Below, in pieces: positions 34,856-42,832 of a stretch of 64,000 nucleotides of DNA; position 1 is the stretch's first letter, and each line of letters opens with the position of its first letter. This stretch comes from DATLFA01 sp035525225 (GTDB lineage Bacteria; Actinomycetota; Acidimicrobiia; Acidimicrobiales; WLNW01): assembly GCA_035525225.1 (NCBI GenBank), contig DATLFA010000034.1, positions 140,367 through 204,366 on the forward strand. The letters run 5' to 3'. The notes under the pieces were generated by a model that saw only the letters and a list, made by a program, of their open reading frames with translations, did no database searches and was not told where the DNA came from. The position numbers and the translations under genes are program-made.

Positions 34856-34936
34856 TGCGGACGGGGGGACTTGAACCCCCACACCTCGCGGTACCAGATC
34901 CTAAGTCTGGCGCGTCTGCCATTCCGCCACGTCCGC
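34856..34936 (-). tRNA. tRNA-Leu (anticodon UAG)
   Basis: An 81-base class II tRNA on the minus strand. The acceptor strands are GCGGACG and CGTCCGC with discriminator A. The anticodon stem CCAGA / TCTGG encloses CTTAGGA, giving anticodon UAG, which reads CUA. A variable arm and a T arm GGGGG-TTCAAGT-CCCCC are present. The CCA end is not encoded. Confidence 0.93.
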
Positions 34937-35157
34937 TGGCCTCGACCGACTGTACCGGACCGGCTCCACCGCCTTGCATCATTACTGCCGGACTACTGCC
35001 GGCTCGAAAGTTGCCGATTCCGCTGGTCATGGCGTCAGTACGAGATTGGCCGAAGAGTCCCCCAATTGCAGGTTTGGGTAGGCCTCTACCGGAGGTACGG
35101 ATGCAAAGGGAAATGGGCCGTGATGGCGTCTCCACCCCTCAGCGAGGAGGTGTGACC

Positions 35158-35376
35158 ATGCATACGAACGAATGGATGTCCACCGAAGCAGCGTCGGCGC
35201 GTATCGGGGTCACCCCCCGCACGCTGTATCGGTTCATCGACGAGGGCCAGTTGCGGGCCTATCGCTTTGGCCGGGTCATCCGGCTGAAGACCCCTGATGT
35301 CGAGGCGTATATCGAAAGCTGTCGGATCAAGCCCGGCGAGTTGGCGCATCTCACGCACTGGCCTGAGTCCGCGTAG
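35158..35376 (+). CDS. Excisionase-family (MerR-like) helix-turn-helix DNA-binding protein
   Basis: A 72-residue winged HTH protein. WMSTEAASARIGVTPRTLYRFIDEGQLRAYRFGRVIRLK, read as the two adjoining halves of the fold, is the HTH_17/excisionase pattern. A strong GAGGAGG precedes the ATG. It lies 220 bases from tRNA-Leu, but no integrase, attachment repeat or other phage gene is nearby, so it is more likely a stand-alone chromosomal regulator, as is common in actinobacteria. Confidence 0.8.
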   Translation: MHTNEWMSTEAASARIGVTPRTLYRFIDEGQLRAYRFGRVIRLKTPDVEAYIESCRIKPGELAHLTHWPESA

Positions 35377-35495
35377 GCCGACCACGCTCCCTGGCGGCGC
35401 GTCATGTCGCCCGCGCGTCGTGGTGCACCGGTTCGCCGGCCATCGCCGCTACCCTGACCCCGCCTCACAACTCGTCTCAGGTCGGGGAGCATCCG

Positions 35496-36089
35496 ATGAA
35501 AAATGACACACCGCCGATCCACAATCTCGTCGGCGCCGACGGCCAAGGCGACATATTCAACCGGTTGTTGAAGAACCGCATCGTGTTCCTCGGCAGCGAT
35601 GTCAATGACGAGGTCGCCAACCAGATCACCGCGCAATTCCTGTTTCTCGAGGGCGAAGACCCCGAAAAGGACATCTGGCTGTACATCAACTCACCGGGCG
35701 GCTCGGTCACGGCCGGCATGGCGATCTACGACACGATGCAGTTCATCCAGCCCGACGTGGGCACCATCTGCATGGGTCTCGGGGCCTCGATGGGGCAGTT
35801 CTTGTTGTGCGCCGGCGCCGCGGGCAAGCGTTACGCGCTGACCCACGCCCGCATCATGATGCACCAACCGTCGGGCGGGGTTCGCGGTCAGGCGAGTGAC
35901 ATCGCGATCCAGGCCGAACAGATGGCCTATATCAAGCGCCTGATGGCGGAACGCATCGCGTTCCACACGGGTAAGTCGGTCGAACAGGTAATCGCCGACT
36001 CCGAGCGTGATCGTTGGTTCACCGCCGAGCAGGCGCGCGAATACGGCATCATCGACAAGGTGATCTTGCGCCGCGGCGAGATGGAGTAG
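35496..36089 (+). CDS. clpP: ATP-dependent Clp protease proteolytic subunit
   Basis: A 197-residue serine protease subunit that assembles into a tetradecamer and degrades proteins unfolded by ClpX or ClpC. The nucleophile is S98 in GASMGQ and the histidine H123 in MMHQPSGG; the head-domain handle EQMAYIKRLMAE follows. No propeptide is visible before PPIHNLVG. GGGGAG precedes the ATG. There is no second clpP or clpX beside it, unlike the clpP1P2-clpX layout common in actinobacteria, so a partner subunit must lie elsewhere. Confidence 0.93.
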   Translation: MKNDTPPIHNLVGADGQGDIFNRLLKNRIVFLGSDVNDEVANQITAQFLFLEGEDPEKDIWLYINSPGGSVTAGMAIYDTMQFIQPDVGTICMGLGASMGQFLLCAGAAGKRYALTHARIMMHQPSGGVRGQASDIAIQAEQMAYIKRLMAERIAFHTGKSVEQVIADSERDRWFTAEQAREYGIIDKVILRRGEME

Positions 36090-36109
36090 CGGGGCTGACC
36101 TGACGCTGC

Positions 36110-36787
36110 TCAGCCGAGGGCCGCGTGCGCGTGGGCCCGCAAGTCGGTGACCGCGTGCTCGAGACCTTCGGGATCCTTGAACAGGGCAGTCCCGGCCACG
36201 AGCACATTGGCTCCGGCTTTCACGGCTCCGGCAACTGTCGTGAGCCCGATGCCGCCGTCGACTTCGATGTCGAAGTCGAGGCCTCGGTCATCGCGCATGC
36301 CGACGATCTCGTCGATCTTCGCCTCCATAGTGGCGATGTACTTCTGACCGCCGAAGCCGGGGTTCACGGTCATCACGAGCAACAGGTCGATCATGTCCAT
36401 CACGTGCAACACGTCGCACGCGGGCGTCGCCGGATTGAGGGCGACCGCCGCCGTCGCCCCGAGATCGCGAATGTGGGCCAAGGTGCGGTGCAGATGCGTG
36501 CACGCCTCGGCATGCACGATAATCAGCTCACACCCCGCCTCGACATAGCGCGGCAGCAAGTCGTCGGGCCGCTCGACCATGAGGTGCGCCTCGAACGGCA
36601 CGGTGACGTGCGGGCGGATCGACGCGATCAGATCGGGGCCGAACGTGAGATTCGGAACGAAATGGCCGTCCATGACATCCCACTGGATGCGGTCGACACC
36701 GGCCTTTTGCAGGGCGATACAGGCATCGCCCAACCGAGAGAAGTCAGCGGGCAACACCGATGGGACGATCGCGATTTGGCGCGGCAT
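36110..36787 (-). CDS. rpe: Ribulose-phosphate 3-epimerase
   Basis: A 225-residue TIM-barrel epimerase interconverting ribulose-5-phosphate and xylulose-5-phosphate. VPSVLPADFSRLGD, WDVMDGHFVPNLTFGP with its metal ligands, AHLMVERPDD, VNPGFGGQKYI and EVDGGIG are all present. It converges on clpP with 20 bases between. It is divergent from the RNA methyltransferase gene. Confidence 0.95.
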   Translation of the reverse strand: MPRQIAIVPSVLPADFSRLGDACIALQKAGVDRIQWDVMDGHFVPNLTFGPDLIASIRPHVTVPFEAHLMVERPDDLLPRYVEAGCELIIVHAEACTHLHRTLAHIRDLGATAAVALNPATPACDVLHVMDMIDLLLVMTVNPGFGGQKYIATMEAKIDEIVGMRDDRGLDFDIEVDGGIGLTTVAGAVKAGANVLVAGTALFKDPEGLEHAVTDLRAHAHAALG

Positions 36788-36837
36788 GAGTGCCGATCCT
36801 ACCGAGCGACGGCGGCGCGCACTGCGAGAATGCGGTG

Positions 36838-38022
36838 ATGGATCGGCCGCAGTTGCACACGACCGGGGTGGCCAAGGGCGGCGCGGCGATCGCTCGTGAT
36901 GCCGACGGTCGGGTGGTCTTCGTGCGGGGTGCGTTGCCCGACGAAGTGGTTATGGCCGACATCGTCGAGGCCAAGCGCGACTATGCGACCGCCGAATTGC
37001 GTGACGTGATCGAACCGTCGCCGTGGCGAATCGAGCCTCCGTGCCCCTTCGTCGCGGCGGGATGCGGCGGCTGCGATCTGCAACATGCGTCGGTCGAGGG
37101 TCAGCGCGCGCTCAAGGTGCGCATCGTCGAGGATGCACTGAAACGCGTGGCTCGCCTGCCGCAGCATCCTGCGGTCGGCGTCATTTCGCTGCCGGGCGTC
37201 GCATACCGCAGCACGGTGCGCGGCGTTGTGCGTGATCGACGCTTTGCGTTCCGTCGTCGCGCGTCGCACGATGCGGTGTCCGTTGCGACGTGTCTCGTCG
37301 CGCATCCACTGATCGATGCCTTGATCCGCGACGGAGACTTCGGCGCGAGCAAAGAGGTCACCCTGCGTTGTGGTGTCAACACCGGTGACCGACTCGTGAT
37401 CGCGTCGCCGCGAGCGAAGGGCATCGTCGTCGCGGGCGGCGTCGCCGTGGTGGGCCGCGACGAATTGCGCCGGGGCGCGATCAGCTTCATTCACGAAGAG
37501 GTCGCCGGTGTTCGCTTCCGTGTCTCGGCCCGATCGTTCTTCCAAGCGCGCGCCGACGGCGCCGCGGCACTCGTCGAGGCAGTCAGCGACTTCGTCGGCG
37601 ACCTGCCGAGCGACGGTGTCGCCGTCGACCTCTATGCCGGTGTCGGGCTGTTCGCGGCGACCGCGCTCGCGCGCTGGCCCGAAGTGCTCGCGGTCGAGCA
37701 GAGCTCGAGTTCGGTCGGCGACTGCCGCGTGAACGTGCCCCAGGCGCGTGTCGTGCGCGGTGATGTCGACGTGTGGCCGGCGCAGGCAGCCTCTGTCGTG
37801 GTCGCGGATCCGTCACGGCAGGGCCTCGGGGTGGCTGCGGCCGATCGCGTGGCCGCCACCGGGGCGCCACGGGTGGTGCTGGTCAGCTGCGATCCGGCCG
37901 CGTTCGGTCGCGATGTGGCCTTGCTCGAGGCTCGTGGCTACGGACTCGAGGCACTGCGCGTGGTCGACCTGTTCCCTCAGACCTCGCACGTCGAGGTGGT
38001 GAGCCGGTTCGATCGACGCTGA
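36838..38022 (+). CDS. 23S rRNA (uracil-C5)-methyltransferase, RlmD/TrmA family
   Basis: A 394-residue SAM-dependent enzyme. An N-terminal TRAM-like RNA-binding region (about 5-60) is followed by cysteines C69, C76 and C79 (CPFVAAGCGGC) plus a later cysteine in VATCLVAHP, a likely 4Fe-4S site. The Rossmann domain begins VDLYAGVGLFA, and the catalytic nucleophile is the cysteine in LVSCDPAAFGRD. The target uracil is inferred, and TrmA-like tRNA methylation is an alternative. The ATG at 36838 is preferred over an open upstream extension. Confidence 0.87.
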   Translation: MDRPQLHTTGVAKGGAAIARDADGRVVFVRGALPDEVVMADIVEAKRDYATAELRDVIEPSPWRIEPPCPFVAAGCGGCDLQHASVEGQRALKVRIVEDALKRVARLPQHPAVGVISLPGVAYRSTVRGVVRDRRFAFRRRASHDAVSVATCLVAHPLIDALIRDGDFGASKEVTLRCGVNTGDRLVIASPRAKGIVVAGGVAVVGRDELRRGAISFIHEEVAGVRFRVSARSFFQARADGAAALVEAVSDFVGDLPSDGVAVDLYAGVGLFAATALARWPEVLAVEQSSSSVGDCRVNVPQARVVRGDVDVWPAQAASVVVADPSRQGLGVAAADRVAATGAPRVVLVSCDPAAFGRDVALLEARGYGLEALRVVDLFPQTSHVEVVSRFDRR

Positions 38023-38094
38023 ATCGTCATCACCAACCGGACGTTCGGAACGCATCGGCCGGGCCTGGTGTATTGATGGTGACAGGACAACACC

Positions 38095-38667
38095 GTGTCG
38101 GACGAAACACACGAAGAGACCACGCTGGTCGAACGCGCACGCGGCGGCGACGACGATGCCTATGGCGCGCTCGTGAAGCGGTACTCGCGTGACGCCGTCC
38201 GTGTCGCGACCGCGATCACGGGGTCGGTGGGTGATGCAGAAGATGCCGCGCAGACTGCGTTCGTCAAGGCCTACTTGGCGCTCGACCGCTTTCGGGCGGG
38301 CGCGCCGGTGCGCCCGTGGTTGATGCGGATCGTGGCGAACGAGGCGAAGAACTCGCGTCGGTCCTCGCAACGGCGCGAGCGTCTGGCCGAGCGTTCACAC
38401 GAGCGGTACTGCGTCATCGCGCCGTCGGCCGAAGAGGGAGCCATCGCCGGCGTGACGACGACCGAGCTGCTTCGCGCCGTGGCGCGGCTGGATCATCGAG
38501 ATCGTTCGGTGATCGCCTTTCGATTCTTTGCAGAGATGAGCGAAGCCGAGACCGCGTTGGCGCTCGACTGCGCGACGGGCACGGTCAAGTCCCGGTTGTC
38601 GCGGGCCATGGCGCGACTGCGCGCCGAGCTCGATGCCGATCTGCCTGCAGCCGGAGGGGCCCGCTGA
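38095..38667 (+). CDS. ECF-type RNA polymerase sigma factor (sigma-70 family)
   Basis: A 190-residue group-4 sigma factor. Region 2 spans about residues 20-95, with AYGALVKRYSRDAVRVA, DAEDAAQTAFVKAYLALDRF and WLMRIVANEAKN. Region 4 spans about 120-175, with LDHRDRSVIAFRFF and TVKSRLSRAMARLRAEL. The start is GTG. It is directly followed by a membrane protein gene, with one base between stop and start, the usual place of an anti-sigma factor. Confidence 0.9.
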   Translation: MSDETHEETTLVERARGGDDDAYGALVKRYSRDAVRVATAITGSVGDAEDAAQTAFVKAYLALDRFRAGAPVRPWLMRIVANEAKNSRRSSQRRERLAERSHERYCVIAPSAEEGAIAGVTTTELLRAVARLDHRDRSVIAFRFFAEMSEAETALALDCATGTVKSRLSRAMARLRAELDADLPAAGGAR

Positions 38668-38668
38668 G

Positions 38669-39583
38669 ATGACTGTCCATTCGCCGATCGATCCTCTCGA
38701 AAGCGCCCTCGCCGACCTGGCTTCGCGCGTCGACATCACCGACGTCGACGCGTTCACCGCGGCAACGATGGTGAAAGTGCGCCGAGGGCGCGACGACGCG
38801 CGGCGCCGGCGCACGTTCTCGGTGGTGCGGGGTTCGAACGCTCGCCAGGTCCTTGCGGTGGCGGCGGCGATCTTGCTGGTCGTCACGGCGGTGCTGGCCG
38901 TCCCGCGGTCGCGCGACGCCATTGCGGACCTGCTGGGCATCGACGGGCTGCGCATCCGCAGCGGGGACGTGCCGGCGACCTCGTCCCCCGGCTCGTCGGC
39001 AGTCACGTCGTCGTCGACTTTCTCGCCGACCGGCTCGTCGACCGTCTCGTCCACAACAGGGCCGACCGTGAGCGGCGCCGCTCCCTTCGATGCGGCGGCG
39101 GTCGGTCGCGACCTCGCGCTCGGCTCCGAAGTATCACTGGCCACTGCGCGCGCCACGCTGCCCGCGCTGCGCGAGCTCGACAGTGCGTACGGGCCCCCCG
39201 ACGCGATGTATCGCAGCGATCGGCCGGCGGGTTTGGTGTCGTTCGTGTGGCGAGCGCGGCAGGGCCTGGCGGGCTCGCCAACCGCGCCGACGGTCGGCTT
39301 GGTAGTCCAGCAGTATCCGGGCAGTGGCGACGTCTCGTACTTCCTCAAGACACTGTCGCCCGGCTCGCGGGCGCGTGAGGTGACCGTCGAGGGCAAGAAG
39401 GGGTACTGGGTCGATGGCGCGCCGCACTCCATCGCCTACGTCGATGCCCGCAACGCATTCGTCGAGGACACTGTCCGCTGGGCCAGCAACGCGCTGGTGT
39501 GGGCCGCCAACGGGGTCACGCATCGCATCGAATCGTCCCTCACGCAAGACGAGGCGGTTGCCCTGGTGGCATTGCTGAAGTAG
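38669..39583 (+). CDS. Single-pass membrane protein, candidate anti-sigma factor
   Basis: A 304-residue protein. A roughly 65-residue cytoplasmic part rich in Arg and Asp is followed by one transmembrane helix (about 69-88, VLAVAAAILLVVTAVLAVP), a Ser/Thr-rich linker, and an extracytoplasmic domain containing GSEVSLATARATLPAL and VSFVWRARQGL. The zinc-binding HxxxCxxC of common anti-sigma factors is absent, so a regulatory role rests on position beside the sigma factor and topology. The outer domain has no family I recognise. Confidence 0.65.
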   Translation: MTVHSPIDPLESALADLASRVDITDVDAFTAATMVKVRRGRDDARRRRTFSVVRGSNARQVLAVAAAILLVVTAVLAVPRSRDAIADLLGIDGLRIRSGDVPATSSPGSSAVTSSSTFSPTGSSTVSSTTGPTVSGAAPFDAAAVGRDLALGSEVSLATARATLPALRELDSAYGPPDAMYRSDRPAGLVSFVWRARQGLAGSPTAPTVGLVVQQYPGSGDVSYFLKTLSPGSRAREVTVEGKKGYWVDGAPHSIAYVDARNAFVEDTVRWASNALVWAANGVTHRIESSLTQDEAVALVALLK

Positions 39584-39651
39584 CGGATGGCGAACCCTCG
39601 CGCTGCCGGAGCGGGTTCGGTCGATCGCGCCGCCGGGGGTAGGGTGCCGCT

Positions 39652-40965
39652 ATGGCATGGGACTTCGAAACCGAACCTGATTTCCAAGCGAAGCTCGACT
39701 GGATGCGCGAGTTTCTCGACCGCGAGATCCTGCCGTTGGAGACGATCGAATACGACGTGACCGACGAGCAGTGGGCGCGACTGACCGACCCGCTCAAGGC
39801 CGAGGTCAAACGGCAGGGCTTGTGGGCCTGCCATCTCGACGCAGAGCTGGGTGGTCAAGGCTACGGGCAGGTCAAGTTGGCGTTGATGCACGAGATCCTC
39901 GGGCGCTCGACCACGATCGCGCCCAGCATCTTCGGCAACAACGCGCCCGACTCCGGCAATGCCGAGCTCATCGCCATCGGTGGCGACGCGCAACAAAAGA
40001 AGCGCTGGCTCGAGCCGCTGCTCGAAGGCACCATGCGATCTGCGTATTCGATGACCGAACCCGAGGTCGCGGGTAGCGATCCGACGTTGATCCGTACGAC
40101 CGCGGTGCTCGACGGTGACGAGTACGTGATCAACGGTCACAAGTGGTTCTCGTCGAATGCGTCGGTGTCCAACTTCTTGATCGTGATGGTCGTGACGAAT
40201 CCCGACGTCCACGCGTATCAAGGTTGTTCGATGATCATCGTGCCGACCGACGCGCCGGGCGTGCGCATCGTGCGCGATGTGCCGAACATGCATCATCCGG
40301 ATCCGATGCACGACCTCACCAAGCGCCGGCCCGCAGGGCACGCCGAGATCTACTACGAAAACGTGCGAGTTCCTCGAGAGAATCTCATCGGTAACCCCGG
40401 CGACGGGTTCCTGCTGGCGCAAAAGCGCCTCGGTCCCGGTCGTATCCACCACGCGATGCGCTGGCTTGGCCAGGCCCGTCGGGCCTTCGACATGATGTGC
40501 GAGCGTATGTTGTCGCGCTATTCGCACGGTTCGTTGTTGGCCGAAAAGCAGATGATGCAAGACTTCGTCGCCGAGTCTCTGATCGACATCGAGACGGCCA
40601 AGATGCTGTGCATGAAGGCGGCGTGGCACATGGACAAACACGGTGCGTCGAAATCGCGCACCGAGATCGCGATGATCAAGGTCTACGGCACCAAGATGCT
40701 CTACAACGTGATCGATCGATCCATCCAGGTATACGGGGCGCTCGGTTACACCACCGACCTGCCGCTCGAAGAGATGTACCGCAACGCCCGCGCGTCACGC
40801 TTGGTCGACGGCGCCGACGAAGTGCACAAGGTCACGATCGCCCGCCAGACCCTGAAGAACTACAAGCCCGTCGACGGGTGGCCGTCGGAACACGTGCCCA
40901 CCCGCCGCGCGGCCGCGCTCGAGAAGTTCGCCCTGATCTTCGACATCGAGTCCGCCAACAGCTGA
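39652..40965 (+). CDS. Acyl-CoA dehydrogenase family protein
   Basis: A 437-residue FAD enzyme of the acyl-CoA dehydrogenase family. YSMTEPEVAGSDPTLI, INGHKWFSSNASVSNF, LGPGRIHHAMRWLGQARRAFDMM and the C-terminal VDGADEVHKVTIARQ are clear matches. The HHAMRW and ADEVHK motifs resemble the long-chain ACAD10/11 type. It stands alone after the sigma/anti-sigma pair and converges on an SDR gene. Length is above the usual 380-400, mostly from a longer N-terminus and a C-terminal extension. Confidence 0.88.
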   Translation: MAWDFETEPDFQAKLDWMREFLDREILPLETIEYDVTDEQWARLTDPLKAEVKRQGLWACHLDAELGGQGYGQVKLALMHEILGRSTTIAPSIFGNNAPDSGNAELIAIGGDAQQKKRWLEPLLEGTMRSAYSMTEPEVAGSDPTLIRTTAVLDGDEYVINGHKWFSSNASVSNFLIVMVVTNPDVHAYQGCSMIIVPTDAPGVRIVRDVPNMHHPDPMHDLTKRRPAGHAEIYYENVRVPRENLIGNPGDGFLLAQKRLGPGRIHHAMRWLGQARRAFDMMCERMLSRYSHGSLLAEKQMMQDFVAESLIDIETAKMLCMKAAWHMDKHGASKSRTEIAMIKVYGTKMLYNVIDRSIQVYGALGYTTDLPLEEMYRNARASRLVDGADEVHKVTIARQTLKNYKPVDGWPSEHVPTRRAAALEKFALIFDIESANS

Positions 40966-40999
40966 CCCACCGGCTTCACCAACGGGTCGGTAGGGCGGG

Positions 41000-41770
41000 T
41001 CAGGCGGTCATGTAGCCGCCGCCGTCGATCATCAGTGTCTCGCCGTTGAGGAAGCGGCTGGCGTCGGAGCACAGGAACAGCACCACCGGTGCGATGTCGT
41101 CTTCGGGTTCGCCGTCGCGCGACATGGGGTGGCGGCGGTACATGGCATCCCACGCGTCGGCCCGGATGTCGTTGTCGGGCGGCTTGTCCCACGCACCCGC
41201 CGCGGCGGGGCAGTAGCAGTTGGTGACGATGCCGTACTTCGCCCACTCACGCGCCGCGGTGCGGGTGAGCGCGCGGATCGCCTCCTTCGACGCGTTGTAG
41301 GGCCCATAGCCCGCGGCACCGCGAATGCCGTTGGCCGACGCCACGTTGACGATGCGCCCCCATCCCTGCGCCTTCATGTGGGGGAAGACCGCTTGCATGC
41401 CCCACAACGTGCCGAGGGTGCCCGTGCGGTGGAGCACATCCATATCGCTCTCGGTCACTTGCTCGAGCGGCATGGTCGGGCGAAAGCGCTGCGCGTTGTT
41501 GACCAACGCGTCGACGCGGCCGAACCGACGGTGCACTTCGTCGACCATGTTGAACACCGACTGCTGCGAGCCGACGTCGCACTCGACGCCGAGGTTGGGG
41601 GCACCCAGTTCGGTCAGCTCCGCGATTGCCTCGTCGAGCAGGTTGCGCCGGAACTCGGCAACGGCAACGGTGGCGCCGTTCTTCGCGAGATGGCGGGCTA
41701 TGCCTCGCCCGATACCGCGACCGGAGCCGGTCACGATGATCACTCTGCCGTTCACCCCGTGTTCAGTCAT
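41000..41770 (-). CDS. SDR family NAD(P)-dependent oxidoreductase
   Basis: A 256-residue short-chain dehydrogenase. GSGRGIG (about 16-22) is the nucleotide site, NNAQ the fourth strand, IVNVASANG the serine strand, YNASK the catalytic Tyr/Lys pair and MIDGGGYMTA the C-terminal seal. All catalytic residues are present. The substrate is unknown, and the gene is single. Confidence 0.88.
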   Translation of the reverse strand: MTEHGVNGRVIIVTGSGRGIGRGIARHLAKNGATVAVAEFRRNLLDEAIAELTELGAPNLGVECDVGSQQSVFNMVDEVHRRFGRVDALVNNAQRFRPTMPLEQVTESDMDVLHRTGTLGTLWGMQAVFPHMKAQGWGRIVNVASANGIRGAAGYGPYNASKEAIRALTRTAAREWAKYGIVTNCYCPAAAGAWDKPPDNDIRADAWDAMYRRHPMSRDGEPEDDIAPVVLFLCSDASRFLNGETLMIDGGGYMTA

Positions 41771-41803
41771 GCGCCTTTGCTAGCAGAGCAAGGCGTGATG
41801 CGC

Positions 41804-42823
41804 TCACCCGCCGAGTTGCACCTCTGCGGTGTCGAGGAGCCACTGATGCTTGGCGGTGGAATACCCGAGGGTCCACACGCCCGTATAGGTGCGGGTGAGA
41901 TCGCCGCCCGCGGTGGAATCGACGGCGGTCAGCTTGAACTTCACCGGGCCCGGTTGGTCGGTGGAAGTCGCCTGCGCCACGACCGACTTGGTCGTCGCGA
42001 ATCCGGCCTTCCACTTGTCGAGAGGCTCACGCGCCTGGAACGCGGGTGTCGTGAATTGGTACGCGGCGTCGAACTGCTTGGCGTTGATCAACGCGTAGAA
42101 ATGCTCGATGGTGTTGCTGCGCGCCGCGAGGTAACCAGACTCGACCGCGGGGCCTTGTTGGGCCATGCCTGCGGCAGTGACGCGGAAGCGGCGTTCGACG
42201 TAGCCCGACTGGCAACAGTTGGGCTCCCAACCGGCGCTGACGACATTGCCCACGACGAGATCGCCGTTGTCGATCCGTCCGTAGGTCTTGTAGCCGAACG
42301 ACGTGTAGAACTCGTTCGGTCCGACCAGCGAGAGCTTGTTGGCCGCGTCGAGTCGGAAGACGAGTAGGCCGGTGTTGCCCGCCGTGCCACCGGAGAAGAC
42401 GGTGATGATCGCCTCGTCGAAGCCGTCGCCGGAAATGTCGCCATAGACGACACTGTCGAGGATCGCGTAGCCGGCCAACGCCGGTGCGTAGGTGATGTTG
42501 ACGAACGGCTGCTTGGCCGAAGTGCTCGGCGAGACGGTGTCGACGCTGAATCCCGCGGTGGCGCGCAGCGTCGCGAGCCAATCGATGGCTTTGATATCGG
42601 CGCGCTCGACCGTCGTGGCCACGCCGGTGGTCGCCGCCGATCGGGTGGTGGTAGCCACCGCCGTGGTGGCCGGCGTGGTCGTCGTCGTCGGTCGTGACGT
42701 GGTCGAACTCAACGGCGGCAACGTCACCGTCGAGGTGGCATCATCGCCACCGCCGCAACCCGCAGTGAGCGCGATTGCGGCGGCAAGCGACACGGCCAGA
42801 GTGAATGCTCGCCTCGCGTGCAT
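41804..42823 (-). CDS. Hypothetical lipoprotein with Thr-rich linker
   Basis: A 339-residue lipoprotein with basic MHARR, a hydrophobic core and lipobox LTAGC. A Thr-rich linker (about 30-72) leads to a globular domain. GDISGDGFDEAIITVFSGG resembles a calcium-binding FG-GAP/VCBS repeat, and EPNCCQSG may form disulfides. The C-terminal half, from SNTIEHFYALINAK, resembles small NTF2-like domains with Trp-rich strands. It lies just beyond the transporter operon on the same strand, ten bases from the LivHMG stop. No function is assigned. Confidence 0.65.
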   Translation of the reverse strand: MHARRAFTLAVSLAAAIALTAGCGGGDDATSTVTLPPLSSTTSRPTTTTTPATTAVATTTRSAATTGVATTVERADIKAIDWLATLRATAGFSVDTVSPSTSAKQPFVNITYAPALAGYAILDSVVYGDISGDGFDEAIITVFSGGTAGNTGLLVFRLDAANKLSLVGPNEFYTSFGYKTYGRIDNGDLVVGNVVSAGWEPNCCQSGYVERRFRVTAAGMAQQGPAVESGYLAARSNTIEHFYALINAKQFDAAYQFTTPAFQAREPLDKWKAGFATTKSVVAQATSTDQPGPVKFKLTAVDSTAGGDLTRTYTGVWTLGYSTAKHQWLLDTAEVQLGG

Positions 42824-42832
42824 GCACGCAGA

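Noticed and set aside
34856..35376. tRNA-Leu plus excisionase-like gene as an integrated element
   Set aside because: No integrase, no direct repeat of the tRNA 3' end, and housekeeping genes lie on both sides.
36093..36115. GGCTGA/TCAGCC inverted repeat between clpP and rpe as a terminator
   Set aside because: Only six pairs with an 11-base loop, overlapping the rpe stop, and no T-run.
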